Shown piece after piece: positions 24,301-36,165 of a stretch of 64,000 nucleotides of DNA (the first letter of the stretch is position 1; every line of letters begins with the position of its first letter). The DNA comes from Cryptomeria japonica (Eukaryota > Streptophyta > Pinopsida > Cupressales > Cupressaceae). A program made the translations under genes and the position numbers. Below the pieces are notes generated by a model that did not search any database, had not been told where the DNA came from, and saw only the letters and a list, made by a program, of their open reading frames with translations. The stretch spans positions 521,548,185 to 521,612,184 of the forward strand of contig NC_081414.1 of NCBI RefSeq assembly GCF_030272615.1, read 5' to 3'.

Positions 24301-24671
24301 TGCAGTCATTTATTAGCACCTTCAAGATGCCATATGATTTCTTTTCCACATATGGTCAAACTGTTCACCGACTTCAAATCCAGTTTGCAAGAATAGAGGT
24401 AGAGATAAGCAACCGGACACATAATTTGTAGGAAATTCAACTGATCCTACTACCACGACTGCAGATTTTCCAGAAATGCTATCTAAATATTGATGCCCTA
24501 ACGGTCACTCAAGAGATGAGCGCAATAGATGCCATGGAAGAATAGGTCTCCCAGATGCAGATAGAGAAAGAGGTGGCTACATCCCTACTTGAGTCATGGT
24601 CCTTATCCATGAAGCAATTTTTGCAGGTCTTTAAATCAATTTTTGACAATTTTTACTCTTTACTGTCATAA
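21339..24671 (+). pseudogene. Element B ORF2: unrecognised ~1,100-residue protein
   Basis: Starts at ATG 21339 (MASTSHASSSAP; element C starts MASGSSAP). The shared globular N-terminal region is best read at 21520-22071: IILSRVHGDKMYLEW, ITPKAIHVVTDF, LRKISKTKMTKLTSS, MTMNSIKDDLVKY, MVIGYS, and then AAYKMIKEDA. After a frame change near 22071 it resumes at 22185 (YEEDICFTIKVDE, VEPRQEEVEPMGYEV). A Ser/Lys/Pro linker, a helical block (WHIAIEKEQEIREEVF near 22912), the Lys/Glu tract (23290-23800) and a C-terminal helix (NLIPGTNLPNTDSS near 23988) follow. It ends FYSLLS-stop at 24671. I cannot name a family. A weak likeness to plant 'putative transposon protein' domains is only an impression. 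Confidence 0.75.
23290..23795 (+). repeat. Homopurine Lys/Glu-coding tract in element B ORF2
   Basis: About 500 bases consisting almost only of A and G, in imperfect repeats of GAAGAGAAGAAAAAGAAAGAG type. It encodes (K/E)n helix, broken by two TAG stops near 23323 and 23367 and one near 23377. Open frames on the minus strand here are Phe/Ser/Leu shadows. Confidence 0.85.
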
Positions 24672-24920
24672 ACACTTATTATTTTAATACTAATGAAATA
24701 GGGGTTAGTCTGCAATGTTTTTGTCATTATTGGCAAAGGGGGAGAATTATATAAATTTTGATGTTTTGATGTATACTTTCATGTTTATCTCTGATAAAGA
24801 GTAGTATACATTGTATTTTCTACAAAAGGGATAGTGTATATGATTAGGGGGAGATTTTGTTTATGGTATGATTTTGTAAAACACTTAGATGTCAGAATTT
24901 TCCTAAGTGTTTACATCAAT

Positions 24921-24935
24921 GCCAAAGGGGGAGAT
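24921..24935 (+). promoter_or_regulatory. Element B 3' polypurine tract
   Basis: CCAAAGGGGGAGAT lies directly before TGTTGGCATTTTG of the 3' LTR. A standard plant copia-type PPT. Two similar GGGGGAGA runs lie upstream (24739, 24847) in the 3' UTR. Confidence 0.88.
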
Positions 24936-26058
24936 TGTTGGCATTTTGATGATTATGTTGTGATTTTCATTGATGGACCCACACTTGCTATGAGATCACT
25001 TTAAGAATGTATGAATTATGCTCAACCGGTAATTGTTCCAAACTAGTATCATGTATTAGTCTTTAGACTATCATTGTTTTGCAGAACATGTTTATCGAAG
25101 TGGAAAAACACATATTTCCCAGTCTTCATTTTTGAAAAACTAGCAACCGGTATTTTGCATAAACTAATATTTTGTATGAACCAGTAATACTCTATGATGA
25201 TTTACCAACTGGCATTTTGTGTTGAGTTACCATCCACCGATTGTTTGGTGGTGCCGACACTTTGGCAGTGATTTTTCTGTCATTTTACCAAATATGTCTA
25301 GATGCACTGAACCTAGAAAATTGTATTGTAAACCTATTGGACTGACATGAAATCAGATTCCTTTATAAGGACATCATGTCTAGGGTTTTAGGTGGTTGTA
25401 AGGGTTTTCGAAAGTGGTTGATGAGTTTTTGTAAGTGTGATCAGAGAAGAGAAGTTTAGGTCTATGAGAGGAGGCAGAGTGTGAATGTGTTCAAGAATGA
25501 AGTAATGCTGGAATGCATTAAGAATGAGCTATCAAGGATCTAACCAAGAAATCTATGGTATTTGCTAGATCACTCACTTGTTGATTACTGACATCTTCAA
25601 CAAGTCTAAAGCCCTTAACCGAGTGGGTCCATAAAGCCTTTTTTAAATCGTCTAACAAGGTGGTTCACATCTGTGGATCTAAAATCCTCTAGCAAGGTAG
25701 TCTTTAATCGGACTTATCTCCTAACAGAGATTGAGATTCCTAACAGGATCTGTTCTGGTAAAGAATATTGTACAACCTTAATCTGTCTAACCTTAACTAG
25801 TCTAGTTTCTATTCTGTAGATAGTTACTTGTGAGTTTCATCTCATCGTGGTTTTTCCCATTTGGGTTTCCACATCAAATATCTTGAGTTATGGTGTTACT
25901 GCTCCTGTGGGTGAATGCATTATTTTCTATTTGGTTTGCATGTGTGTCAACCAGTTTGTTTGTTAAACTATTTTACCAGTTTACTACTAGATTGTTCAAG
26001 TGTTTAAGTGCAGTATTTTTTGGTATACTAATTCATCCCCCCCTCTTAGTACTCATCA
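24936..26058 (+). repeat. Element B 3' LTR
   Basis: Starts TGTTGGCATTTTG, ends TACTCATCA, and is followed by target duplication CTTTT. It carries the same motifs as the 5' LTR, including the TATA-like site at 25361 and the stem-loop region at 25846-25872. Many differences are C/T or G/A. Confidence 0.92.
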
Positions 26059-27319
26059 CTTTTCACCATGAATTGTAGCAAACAGTCATTAATAAATTTT
26101 TAAATATTGATTATAAAGAAAATATCTCTAGTCAGACTTTATATTACTAAGTTGCAAAAGTTCTCTCAAATTTATAGCTAGATCCAACACTTACATAAAA
26201 AGTTATGAGGATTTTTCAAAAACAGGTAACCCTTGGCAGGGTTTTGACATTTTTTGTAAAAACAAACATATCTTGCCAAATACTCCACAAAAATGTATAA
26301 GAAAGGATTGATCTAAAATATATTTCATAACTCTATCATTCAAAAAAATCTACATATAAAAAATACACCAAATGTGATCCTCCATGGATCAATGACAATC
26401 ATAGATTCCTTAAAACCTTATGACAGTTTGAGGGTTTGATGGATAATCTTTGCCAAATCCCCTCCAAACTTCTCTACCCCCTTGATTTTGACCAAAAATG
26501 GTTTTATAAACCATGTCCAACTCTGAAATAACCACCTCATGACCAATGGATTTCATTCTTACACTTTTGTTGCACTTTTTGGCAATGTTGCAACTTTGTA
26601 ATTTTTGCATTTTTGACATAAATGAGTAACCCTTACATGGAAACTTTTAATACTTCAAGATAGACCAAATATGATATCTTTGGAAAAAATGGCTCATTTA
26701 GCCTTACATGTTATGATTCAATGGAATCAAATAACCTCAATACATTATGAATGACTCAAATACTGTAAAATTGCTCATATTATGACTTTTGACCTCCTGG
26801 TATGCTTGTGTCCCTAGATGCCTCTGCACCATACTCCCAACCTTGAAAAGTTTTCAAGTCCCTTGGAAATGTGGTTACAATGACCTACAAGAAATATTTT
26901 GAGTGAAATTTTCAACTTTGTCTTCATCTTCTCCTCTTTAAATGCCTCTTTATGTTGTTGCTTTCTTTTTGAACAATTGCTTTGTGACTCCTACGAATGG
27001 AGTTTGTAGTGGCTGCCATCCAAGTGCTTTTACCAACCATAAGTCCACCTCTTTGTGCTGCATCACCTCACCAACAACCTTTTTTCCTAAGCTAGGAGTT
27101 CTCTTTTCCTCTCTCCTTATTCTTTTGGCAATCAATGGACCATCCCATGGCCCTAGACCATCCCTTTGGCCCTTCACAAACCTTCCTTGGCTGCCCACAC
27201 ACAACACCAACTTCCTCTTGCAGCTAGATGGACAAGCACCTGCACCCAAAACTCATTTGTAACACAAAACACAAACATATCTCTTAGCCTAAATATTTTG
27301 TTGGGCTCTGATACCAATT
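26059..27319 (-). repeat. Array unit 3, remainder
   Basis: Starts with the duplicated CTTTT. From about 26200 onward it has the derived sequence type (ATGAGTAACCC near 26622, two bases shorter than ATGACTCTAACCC). Ends at PBS GCTCTGATACCA (27305-27316, read in reverse). Confidence 0.8.
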
Positions 27320-29018
27320 TGATGAAAAAAATCTATCACAAATCATAAAACCTTCATTCAAGGGTATTCGTGACACAAAAGTAATACAAGACCTTAAACT
27401 TTAATCAAGAGGCATATAAAAATATCAACCACTCTTATCAACTCCAAACCACTTTCAAAGGTTATATTCCATCCCTACATACCTTCATTCAATATTTCAG
27501 ACCATAACATTCACCATAACATGAGAGAACAAATTCTTTATTGTTATGGAATACCCTAGTTCAGGGTTTCATCCTTTAAAAATTGTTTTCACCAAAGTAA
27601 TCACAAATTATTTAATTATTTACCAAATTAAGTGAGACAAAAAGAAATAGAAATAGGATCACAAATATTTCCAATAAATATATCCTTTCTTCATTATGAT
27701 TACTCATGTGACCATACCAAATGCTGCAACCGGACTGTTGTTGCCTTCACCAATCTGCTTTTCACCATGAACTGTAGCAAACAATCATTAATAATTTTTT
27801 AAATATTGATTATAAAGAAAACCTCTCTTGTCAAACTTTATATTACTGAGTTACAAAAATTCTTTGAAATTTATAGCCAAATCAAACTGTTACATCAAAA
27901 GTTATGAGGATTTTTCAAAAACAGGTAACCCTTGGCAGGGTTTTGACATTTTTTGTAAAAACAATCATATCTTGCCAAATACTCCACAAAAATGTATAAG
28001 AAAGGATTGATCTAAAATATATTTCATAACTCTATCATTCAAAAAAATCTACATATAAAAAATACACCAAATGTGATCCTCCATGGATCAATGACAGTCA
28101 TAGATTCCTTAAAACCTTATGACAGTTTGAGGGTTTGATGGATGATCTTTGCCACATCCCCTCCAAACTTCTCTACCCCCTTGATTTTGACCAAAAATGG
28201 TTTTATAAACCATGTCCAACTCTGAACTAACCACCTCATGACCAAAGGATTTCATTCTTACACTTTTGTTGCACTTTTTGGCAATGTTGCAACTTTGTAA
28301 TTTTTGCATTTTTGACATAAATGAGTAACCCTTACATGGAAACTTTTAATACTTCAAGATAGACCAAATATGATATCTTTGGAAAAAATGGCTCATTTAG
28401 CCTTACATGTTATGATTCAATGGAATCAAATAACCTCAATACATTATGAATGACTCAAATACTGTAAAATTGCTCATATTATGACTTTTGACCTCCTGGT
28501 ATGCTTGTGTGCCTAGATGCCTCTGCACCATACTCCCAACCTTGAAAAGTTTTCAAGTCCCTTGGAAATGTGGGTAAAATGACCTACAAGAAATATTTTG
28601 AGTGAAATTTTCAACTTTGTCTTCATCTTTTCCTCTTTAAATGCCTCTTTATGTTGTTGCTTTCTTTTTGAACAATTGCTTTGTGACTCCTATGAATGGA
28701 GTTTGTAGTGGCTGCCATCCAAGTGCTTTTACCAAACATAAGTCCAACTCTTTGTGCTGCATCACCTCACCAAAAACATTTGTTCCTAAGCTAGGAGTTC
28801 TCTTTTCCTCTCTCCCTATTCTTTTGGCAATCAATGGACCATCCCATGGCCCTAGACCATCCCTTTGGCCCTTCACAAACCTTCCTTGCCTGCCCACACA
28901 CAACACCAACTTCCTCTTGCAGCTAGATGGACAAGCACCTGCAACCAAAAATCATTTGTAACACAAAACACAAACATATCTCTTAGCCTAAATATTTTGT
29001 TGGGCTCTGATACCAATT
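27320..29018 (-). repeat. Array unit 4
   Basis: 1,699 bases, derived type, nearly identical to unit 5. LTR end TGATGAAAA here and in units 5 and 6 instead of TGATGCAAA. PBS in reverse at 29004-29015. Confidence 0.82.
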
Positions 29019-30717
29019 TGATGAAAAGAATCTATCACAAATCATAAAACCTTCATTCAAGGGTATTTGTGACACAAAAGTAATACAAGACCTTAAACTT
29101 TAATCAAGAGGCATATAAAAATATCAACCACTCTTATCAACTCCAAACCACTTTCAAAGGTTATATTCCATCGCTACATACCTTCATTCAATATTTCAGA
29201 CCATAACATTCACCATAACATGAGAGAACAAATTCTTTATTGTCATGGAATACCCTAGTTCAAGGTTTCATCCTTTAAAAACTGTTTTCACCAAAGTAAT
29301 CACAAATTATTTAATTATTTACCAAATTAAGTGAGACAAAAAGAAATAGAAATAGGATCACAAATATTTCCAATAAATATATCCTTTCTTCATTATGATT
29401 ACTCATGTGACCATACCAAATGCTGCAACCGGACTATTGTTGCCTTCACCAATCTGCTTTTCACCATGAACTGTAGCAAACAATCATTAATAATTTTTTA
29501 AATATTGATTATAAAGAAAACCTCTCTTGTCAAACTTTATATTACTGAGTTACAAAAATTCTCTGAAATTTATAGCCAAATCAAACTGTTACATCAAAAG
29601 TTATGAGGATTTTTCAAAAACAGGTAACCCTTGGCAGGGTTTTGACATTTTTTGTAAAAACAAACATATCTTGCCAAATACTCCACAAAAATGTATAAGA
29701 AAGGATTGATCTAAAATATATTTCATAACTCTATCATTCAAAAAAATCTACATATAAAAAATACACCAAATGTGATCCTTCATGGATCAATGACAGTCAT
29801 AGATTCCTTAAAACCTTATGACAGTTTGAGGGTTTGATGGATAATCTTTGCCAAATCCCCTCCAAACTTCTCTACCCCCTTGATTTTGACCAAAAATGGT
29901 TTTATAAACCATGTCCAACTCTGAACTAACCACCTCATGACCAATGGATTTCATTGTTACACTTTTGTTGCACTTTTTGGCAATGTTGCAACTTTGTAAT
30001 TTTTGCATTTTTGACATAAATGAGTAACCCTTACATGGAAACTTTTAATACTTCAAGATAGACCAAATATGATATCTTTGGAAAAAATGGCTCATTTAGC
30101 CTTACATGTTATGATTCAATGGAATCAAATAACCTCAATACATTATGAATGACTCAAATACTGTAAAATTGCTCATATTATGACTTTTGACCTCCTGGTA
30201 TGCTTGTGTGCCTAGATGCCTCTGCACCATACTCCCAACCTTGAAAAGATCTCAAGTCCCTTGGAAATGTGGGTAAAATGACCTACAAGAAATATTTTGA
30301 GTGAAATTTTCAACTTTGTCTTCATCTTTTCCTCTTTAAATGCCTCTTTATGTTGTTGCTTTCTTTTTGAACAATTGCTTTGTGACTCCTACGAATGGAG
30401 TTTGTAGTGGCTGCCATCCAAGTGCTTTTACCAACCATAAGTCCACCTCTTTGTGCTGCATCACCTCACCAACAACCTTTGTTCCTAAGCTAGGAGTTCT
30501 CTTTTCCTCTCTCCCTATTCTTTTGGCAATCAATGGACCATCCCATGGCCCTAGACCATCCCTTTGGCCTTTGACACACCTTCCTTTTCTGCCCACACAC
30601 AACACCGACTTCCTCTTGCAGCTAGATGGACAAGCACCTGCAACCAAAACTCATTTGTAACACAAAACAAAAACATATCTCTTAGCCTAAATATTTTGTT
30701 GGGCTCTGATACCAATT
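29019..30717 (-). repeat. Array unit 5
   Basis: 1,699 bases, derived type. A patch at about 30567-30620 matches unit 1 and not its neighbours (see findings). PBS in reverse at 30703-30714. A minus-strand open frame (30348-30647) starts inside the putative leader and is repeated in units 3 and 4. It has no recognisable domain. Confidence 0.82.
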
Positions 30718-32427
30718 TGATGAAAAGAATCTATCACAAATCATAAAACCTTCATTCAAGGGTATTCGTGACACAAAAGTAATACAAGACCTTAAGCTTT
30801 AATCAAGAGGCATATAAAAATATCAACCACTCTTATCAACTCCAAACCACTTTCAAAGGTTATATTCCATCCCTACATACCTTCATTCAATATTTCAGAT
30901 CATAACATTCACCATAACATGAGAGAAAAAATTCTTTATTGTCATGGAATACCCTAGTTCAGGGTTTCATCCTTTAAAAACTGTTTTCACCAAAGTAATC
31001 ACAAATTATTTAATTATTTACCAAATTAAGTGAGACAAAAAGAAATAGAAATAGGATCACAAATATTTCCAATAAATATATCCTTTCTTCATTATGATTA
31101 CTCATGTGACCATACCAAATGCTGCAACCGGATTGTTGTTGCCTTCACCAATCTGCTTTTCACCATGAACTGTAGCAAACAATCATTAATAATTTTTTAA
31201 ATATTGATTATAAAGAAAACCTCTCTTGTCTAACTTTATATTACTGAGTTACAAAAATTCTCTGAAATTTATAGCCAAATCAAACTGTTACATCAAAAGT
31301 TATGAGGATTCTTCCAAAACGAGTAACCCTTGGCAGGGTTTTGACATTTTTTCTAAAAACAAACATATCTTGCCGAGTACTCTACAAAAAAGCATAAGAA
31401 AGGATTCATCTAAAATATATTTCATAACTATATCATTCAAAAAAATCTACATATAAAAATTACACCAAATGTGATCCTCCATGGATCTACAACAGTCACA
31501 GATTCCTTAAAACCTTATGATAGTTTGAGGGTTTGATACATAATCTCTGCCAAATCCCCTCCAAACTTCTCTACCCCCTTTATTTCGACCAAACATGGTT
31601 TTATAAACCATTTCCAAATTCTTCCTAACTACTCTAAGCACCTCATGACCAATGGATTTCATTCATACACTTTTGTTGCACTTTTTGGCAATGTTGCAAC
31701 TTTGCAATTTTGGCATTTTTGACATAAATGACTCTAACCCTTACATGGATATTTTTAATACTTCAAGATGGACCAAATATGATATCTTTGGACAAAATCA
31801 CTCATTTAGCCTTACATGTTATGATTCAATGGACTCAAATATCCTTAATAGATTATGAATGACTCAAATACAATAAAATTGCTCATATTATGACTTTTGA
31901 CCTCCTAGTATGCTTGTGTGCTTAGATGCCTTTGCACCATACTCCCAACCTTGAAAAGTTTCCAGCTCCCTTGCAAACATGGGTACAATGACCTGCAAGA
32001 AATATTTTGAGTGAAATTTTCACGTTTTTTTTCATCTTTACCTCTTTATGCCTCTTTATGTTGTTGCTTCCTTTTTGAACAATTGCTTTGTGACTCCTAC
32101 CAATGGAGTTTGTAGTGGCTGCCATCCAAGTTATTTTAGCAACCATAAGTCCACCTCTTTGTGCTGCATCACCTTAACAAAAACTTTTTTTCCTAAGCTA
32201 GGGGTTCTCCTCTTTTCCTCTCTCCCTAGTCTTTTGGCAATCAATGGACCATCCCATGGCCCTAGACCATCCTGTTGGCCCTTGACATACCTTCCTTGTC
32301 TACCCACACACAACACCAACTTTCTTTTGCAGCTAGGTGGACAAGCACCTGCAAACAAAAATCATTTGTAACACAAAACACAAAATATCTCTTAGCCTAG
32401 ATCTTTTTTTTGGCTTTGATAACAATT
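30718..32427 (-). repeat. Array unit 6 (chimeric)
   Basis: 1,710 bases. The first ~590 bases are of derived type; from about 31310 (CCAAAACGAGTAACC) it switches to the ancestral type seen in units 1, 2 and 7. The reverse PBS at 32413-32424 is decayed (GCTTTGATAACA). Confidence 0.8.
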
Positions 32428-33551
32428 TGATGCAAAACATCTATCACAAACCATAAAAGCTTCATTGAAGGGTATTACTGACCCAAAACTAATACAAGAC
32501 CTTAAACTTGAATCAAGAGGCATAGAAAAAGATCAACCACTCTTATCAACTCCAAACTACTTTAAAACATTATATTCCCTCCCTAAAAACCTTCATTCAA
32601 TATTTCAGATTATAACATTCACCATAACATGAGAGAACAAATTCTTTCTTTCCATGGAATACCCTAGTTCAGGGTTTCATCCTTTAAAAACTGTTTTCAC
32701 CAAAATAATCACAAATTATTCAGTTCTTAACAAAATTAAGTAAGATAAAAAGCACTGGAAAGAGGATTTGGAGACATTTATAATATATATCCTTTCATTA
32801 TGATTAGTCATGTGACTATACCAAACTCTATAACCAGATTGTTGCTCCCTTCACCAATCTACTTTTCACCATAAACTGTAGCAAACAATCATTAATAACT
32901 TTTTAAATATTGATTATAAAGAAAATATCTCTATTCATACTTTATATTACTAAGTTAAAAAAATTCTCTCAAATTTATAGCAAGATCCAATGGTTAAATC
33001 AAAAGTAATGAGGATTTTTCCAAAACGGGTAACCTTTGGTAGGGTTTTGACAATTTTTGTAAAAACAAACATATCTTGCCAAATACTCCACAAAAATGCA
33101 TGAGAAAGGATTAATATGAAATATATTTCATAACTATATCATTAAAAAACATATATATATAAAAATTAGGCCAAATGTGATCCTCCATGGATCTATGACA
33201 GTCACAGATTCCTTAAAATGTTATGATAGTTCGAGGGTTTAATGGATAATCTTTGTCAAATCTCCTCCAAACTTCTCTACCCACTTGATTTTGAACAAAA
33301 ATGGTTTTATAAACCATTTACAACTCTTTCCTAACTACTCTAACCACCTCATAACCAATGGATTTCATTCTTACACTCTTGTTGCACTTTTTGGCAATGT
33401 TGCAATTTTGCAATTTTTAAATTTTTTGCATTTTTGACATAAATGACTCTAACCCTTACATGGACACTTTTAATACTTCACAATGGACCAAATATGATAT
33501 ATTTGGAAAAAATGGTTCATTTAGCCTTACATATTATGATTCAATGCACCA
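32428..33551 (-). repeat. Array unit 7 (partial)
   Basis: About 1,120 bases of ancestral type, strongly diverged, ending near 33551. The missing part is the leader and the adjacent end of the LTR. No target duplication partner of TAACT (14069-14073) is found, so the right edge is probably a later break. Confidence 0.7.
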
Positions 33552-33680
33552 CACCTGCTACCATAGTCTTCCCATCTCAATACACAATCTCATGATATAT
33601 ATGAGTGAGTAAGAATTATCCCCACCCTAATCTAATTGGATGAGTCAATTGTTGCCAATTGAGACTCATTGGATTCATTT

Positions 33681-34249
33681 TGTTGTCATTGATGGCATTA
33701 AGATCAAATAGAAGGCAAAAAGATTTGATGAAAGTCACAAACTGACACTAGGAGGCATATACCAGAAGATACTAGCATTGGAAGCATTCAGGGATACACT
33801 GGCATCATTGCTTCAAGGAAGTCGGCATCAAGGAAGATTTATTTTTGTAATTCATTTGTAATTATTTTCAAGGCTGACATTGAATAAACGTCCTAAGTTC
33901 ATTTTTAGTAATTTACTTTAGTAGAAAGCTTGTAGTTAGTGAGACTCTTTGGTGATGAGAAGTATGCCTTCATGCAAGTGTAGGCCCCTATTTATGTAAT
34001 ATCTTTTCATATGGCCAGTGAACCGATATTGTGGATCACAAATCCCACCGTGGTTTTTCCTCATTGAGGTTTTCCACGTATAAATTTTGTGTGTTATGGT
34101 GTTCATTTATGTGGATGGTTTATTGGCTTCTTGTTATATGCTTATTTATTTACCAGTACATACTTGCATGGTGTAGTAAGTTGAAAACTATTAATTATGG
34201 TAGAAAATGGATTCACCCCCCCCCCTCTTAGAGTTCTCAGATCCCAACA
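33681..34249 (+). repeat. Element C 5' LTR
   Basis: Opens TGTTGTCATTGATGGCA and ends ATCCCAACA, followed by AT and the PBS. The C-tract (CACCCCCCCCCCTCTTAG, near 34213) and the stem-loop region (34048-34079) are shared with A and B. The left edge is inferred from the TGTTG start and has no partner LTR to confirm it. Confidence 0.7.
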
Positions 34250-34251
34250 AT

Positions 34252-34263
34252 TGGTATCAGAGC
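34252..34263 (+). promoter_or_regulatory. Element C primer-binding site
   Basis: TGGTATCAGAGC, a perfect Met-type PBS two bases after the LTR. Confidence 0.9.
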
Positions 34264-34323
34264 CTGGTACCTCGGAAGAAGTTTAATAGCTTGAGTAAGA
34301 TCCTGAAACTAGAATCTTTGAAC

Positions 34324-34612
34324 ATGGTTATGGAGAAACAACTTGAGATGGCTCTTGAGGATCATGATGCTGAAAGGATGAAGAACTTGAAACTACAAGA
34401 AGAGTTTAATTCTACAAGAAAGGTTGTCAGTTGCTCAAGCCAAAAAGAAAGAACTTTTGCAACAACCGGATGATGAGGAGAAGAATGCTCATAAGGAACA
34501 ATGTCAGAAACTAAGTCAAGAAAATATGCTCATGAAGAATGAAATGCAAGATCTGACCATGAGGTTATCAAAAGATATTGAGGATAGAAAGAAGAAGGAA
34601 GATAGTCTTTGA
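34324..34612 (+). pseudogene. Element C gag, N-terminal coiled coil
   Basis: ATG 34324 starts MVMEKQLEMALEDHDAERMK. The coiled coil continues across a frame change near 34420 into QAKKKELLQQPDDEEKNAHK and ends at EDRKKKEDSL, where foreign sequence begins. It is similar in position and composition to the gag N-termini of A and B. Confidence 0.75.
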
Positions 34613-36165
34613 TGTAGAGGTACGGTTCAAACAACTTGAAAATGCCTTCAAGTTACTCACTTTCTGCAATAAGTGACAATCCCCCTCACTTAGGAATCTC
34701 TCCAACCAAACCTCACACCTTTATGAGAATCATATCAATATCTCAACACATGAATTTTAATCCCCATAACCCACACTGAGACATTATGTAAAGGTTATCA
34801 AAATTGGCTCTCAAACCCCACAGGCAAAAGTGCTCAAAACTTGCTCAAGTTGCTCACCACTCCTCCCAATTGATTTTTAGGCTTTCAAAGGTTAAAAATA
34901 GGTTTTACAAGTTCCAAATACCACAAGAGATACAAAACAACCCTTTGGTTTGGTACCCCAAGACTCCAAGGCAACAAAGCCCAATTTGGCATGACAAGCC
35001 TACTAACCCACAAAACCAACTTTGTAGCATTACTCAAAAAATATCCAAAGGACTATTAGTTTTTATTTGACACAACTTATACTCTACTATGGAAAACACT
35101 TTTCCCAAAGGGGCAGGTCTTGGAACATCCAATAAACCCTACTTCTAAGAAACCCTCATGTAGGACTAGAAGGGCTAAATAAGGCACTTAATGGAGGAAG
35201 TACCCTTCAGACATGTAACCATAGAAAAATGAAAACTTTAGCACCTTGGGGAATCCAAATCCACACCAATTACAAGGTTATAGACTCTAGTTTGAAACCC
35301 ATCAAAAGTTATGGGGATTGTTGTGCCTTTTTACCATATTTTCATTGCTAGTCACATGGAGATGCCTGGCCAAATTCAATCAAACCTCGCCCAAACTGTC
35401 TCCTCCAGTTCTGAAACCTATTGAGAATTAAATTACACTCTCTCACCTTCCATATAACAAATATTTGTAATTTTCCCACGGTTACATTGGAAGATAAGAG
35501 AATTTTAAAACGAAACCCTAGGTTAAGGCCAATTCACGGGCTGTTTTTTATTATTGCTTGATTTCTCCCTCAAAAAACCACCTCCATCCCTCTCATTAGA
35601 TTCAAAAGAAAGGTAAGAGACCCCCTACAACCCCATGGAGTTATTTTTCACCCAAAAATCTATAAAATTATGTTCCAAGCAAAAGAGAAGCAATTTTTTG
35701 AAAAAAAATAGCTTTTCTTGATTGATTTCACAAAAACTTCATTACAAACAACTTCAACAACCTCCATTCGATTTTTCTGGTCCACTTTAAAGAATTTCCA
35801 ATAGTTATAACTGAAATTGGGGGGTTATAGCCATTGATAACCATTTTTTTGAGGAGTTGCTCTCACAAATGAGCATTTTTGACAATTTTGCAATTTGTTG
35901 CACACAACTTGTTTCCTAGTCATCCTAGGAGACTCAACATGTCAATTTAATCCTAAATAGACACAAAATATAATGCAAAGTCAAAACAAGTATATTTGAC
36001 TCATTTTTTTACCTTAGTAGGCTTATAAGGTTTATAATGCACCTTAAGCCTCTAGGTCTCACAATTTGGAACCAAATGTTGTTATTACAATATAAACATG
36101 AAAAAGGATCCTTGGACCCCCTACAAACATCTCAAGATGTTCCAAGACCAAAAAAAAACATAAAA
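34613..36165. other. 1.5-kb foreign segment inserted in element C gag
   Basis: Moderately AT-rich noncoding sequence with no long frame that makes sense. It starts at about TGATGTAGAGG and ends in an A-rich stretch (ACCAAAAAAAAACATAAAATG). It resembles nothing else in the window. It could be a solo LTR of another family or a truncated copy. I could not find a convincing target duplication, so edges are approximate (within about 20 bases). Confidence 0.5.

Larger units (their letters stand above)
17928..26058 (+). mobile_element. Element B: pol-less LTR retrotransposon with intact ends
   Basis: An 8,131-base element with LTRs of 1,130 and 1,123 bases, TG...CA ends, PBS, PPT and a perfect 5-bp target duplication (CTTTT at 17923-17927 and 26059-26063). 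The interior carries gag with zinc knuckles and the unrecognised ORF2, and no pol. It is the best-preserved member of the family formed by A, B and C and should serve as its reference. It sits in unit 3 of the tandem array and is present only once, so it arrived after that unit existed. Confidence 0.92.
26059..33551 (-). mobile_element. Tandem LTR-leader array, right part (rest of unit 3 to unit 7)
   Basis: Continuation of the 1.7-kb array after element B. LTR/PBS boundaries lie at 27320, 29019, 30718 and 32428. The stretch from about 26200 to 31300 consists of three nearly identical 1.7-kb copies, evidence of a later round of amplification. Unit 7 breaks off near 33551 at GATTCAATG and is followed by unrelated sequence. 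Confidence 0.8.

Noticed and set aside
15404-30660. Repeated open frames on both strands of the array (about 100 residues each)
   Set aside because: They recur because the DNA recurs, lie opposite each other, and have no recognisable domain. The minus-strand one begins in the putative leader but has no ATG start.
14074-33551. Regular direct repeats as a CRISPR or classical satellite
   Set aside because: The period is 1.7 kb with no spacer/repeat alternation, and each boundary has an LTR end and PBS; the genome is a plant's.
33552-33680. Continuation of the PMD gene right of the array
   Set aside because: I translated the minus strand here and found no PMD-like sequence; the 129 bases stay unassigned.
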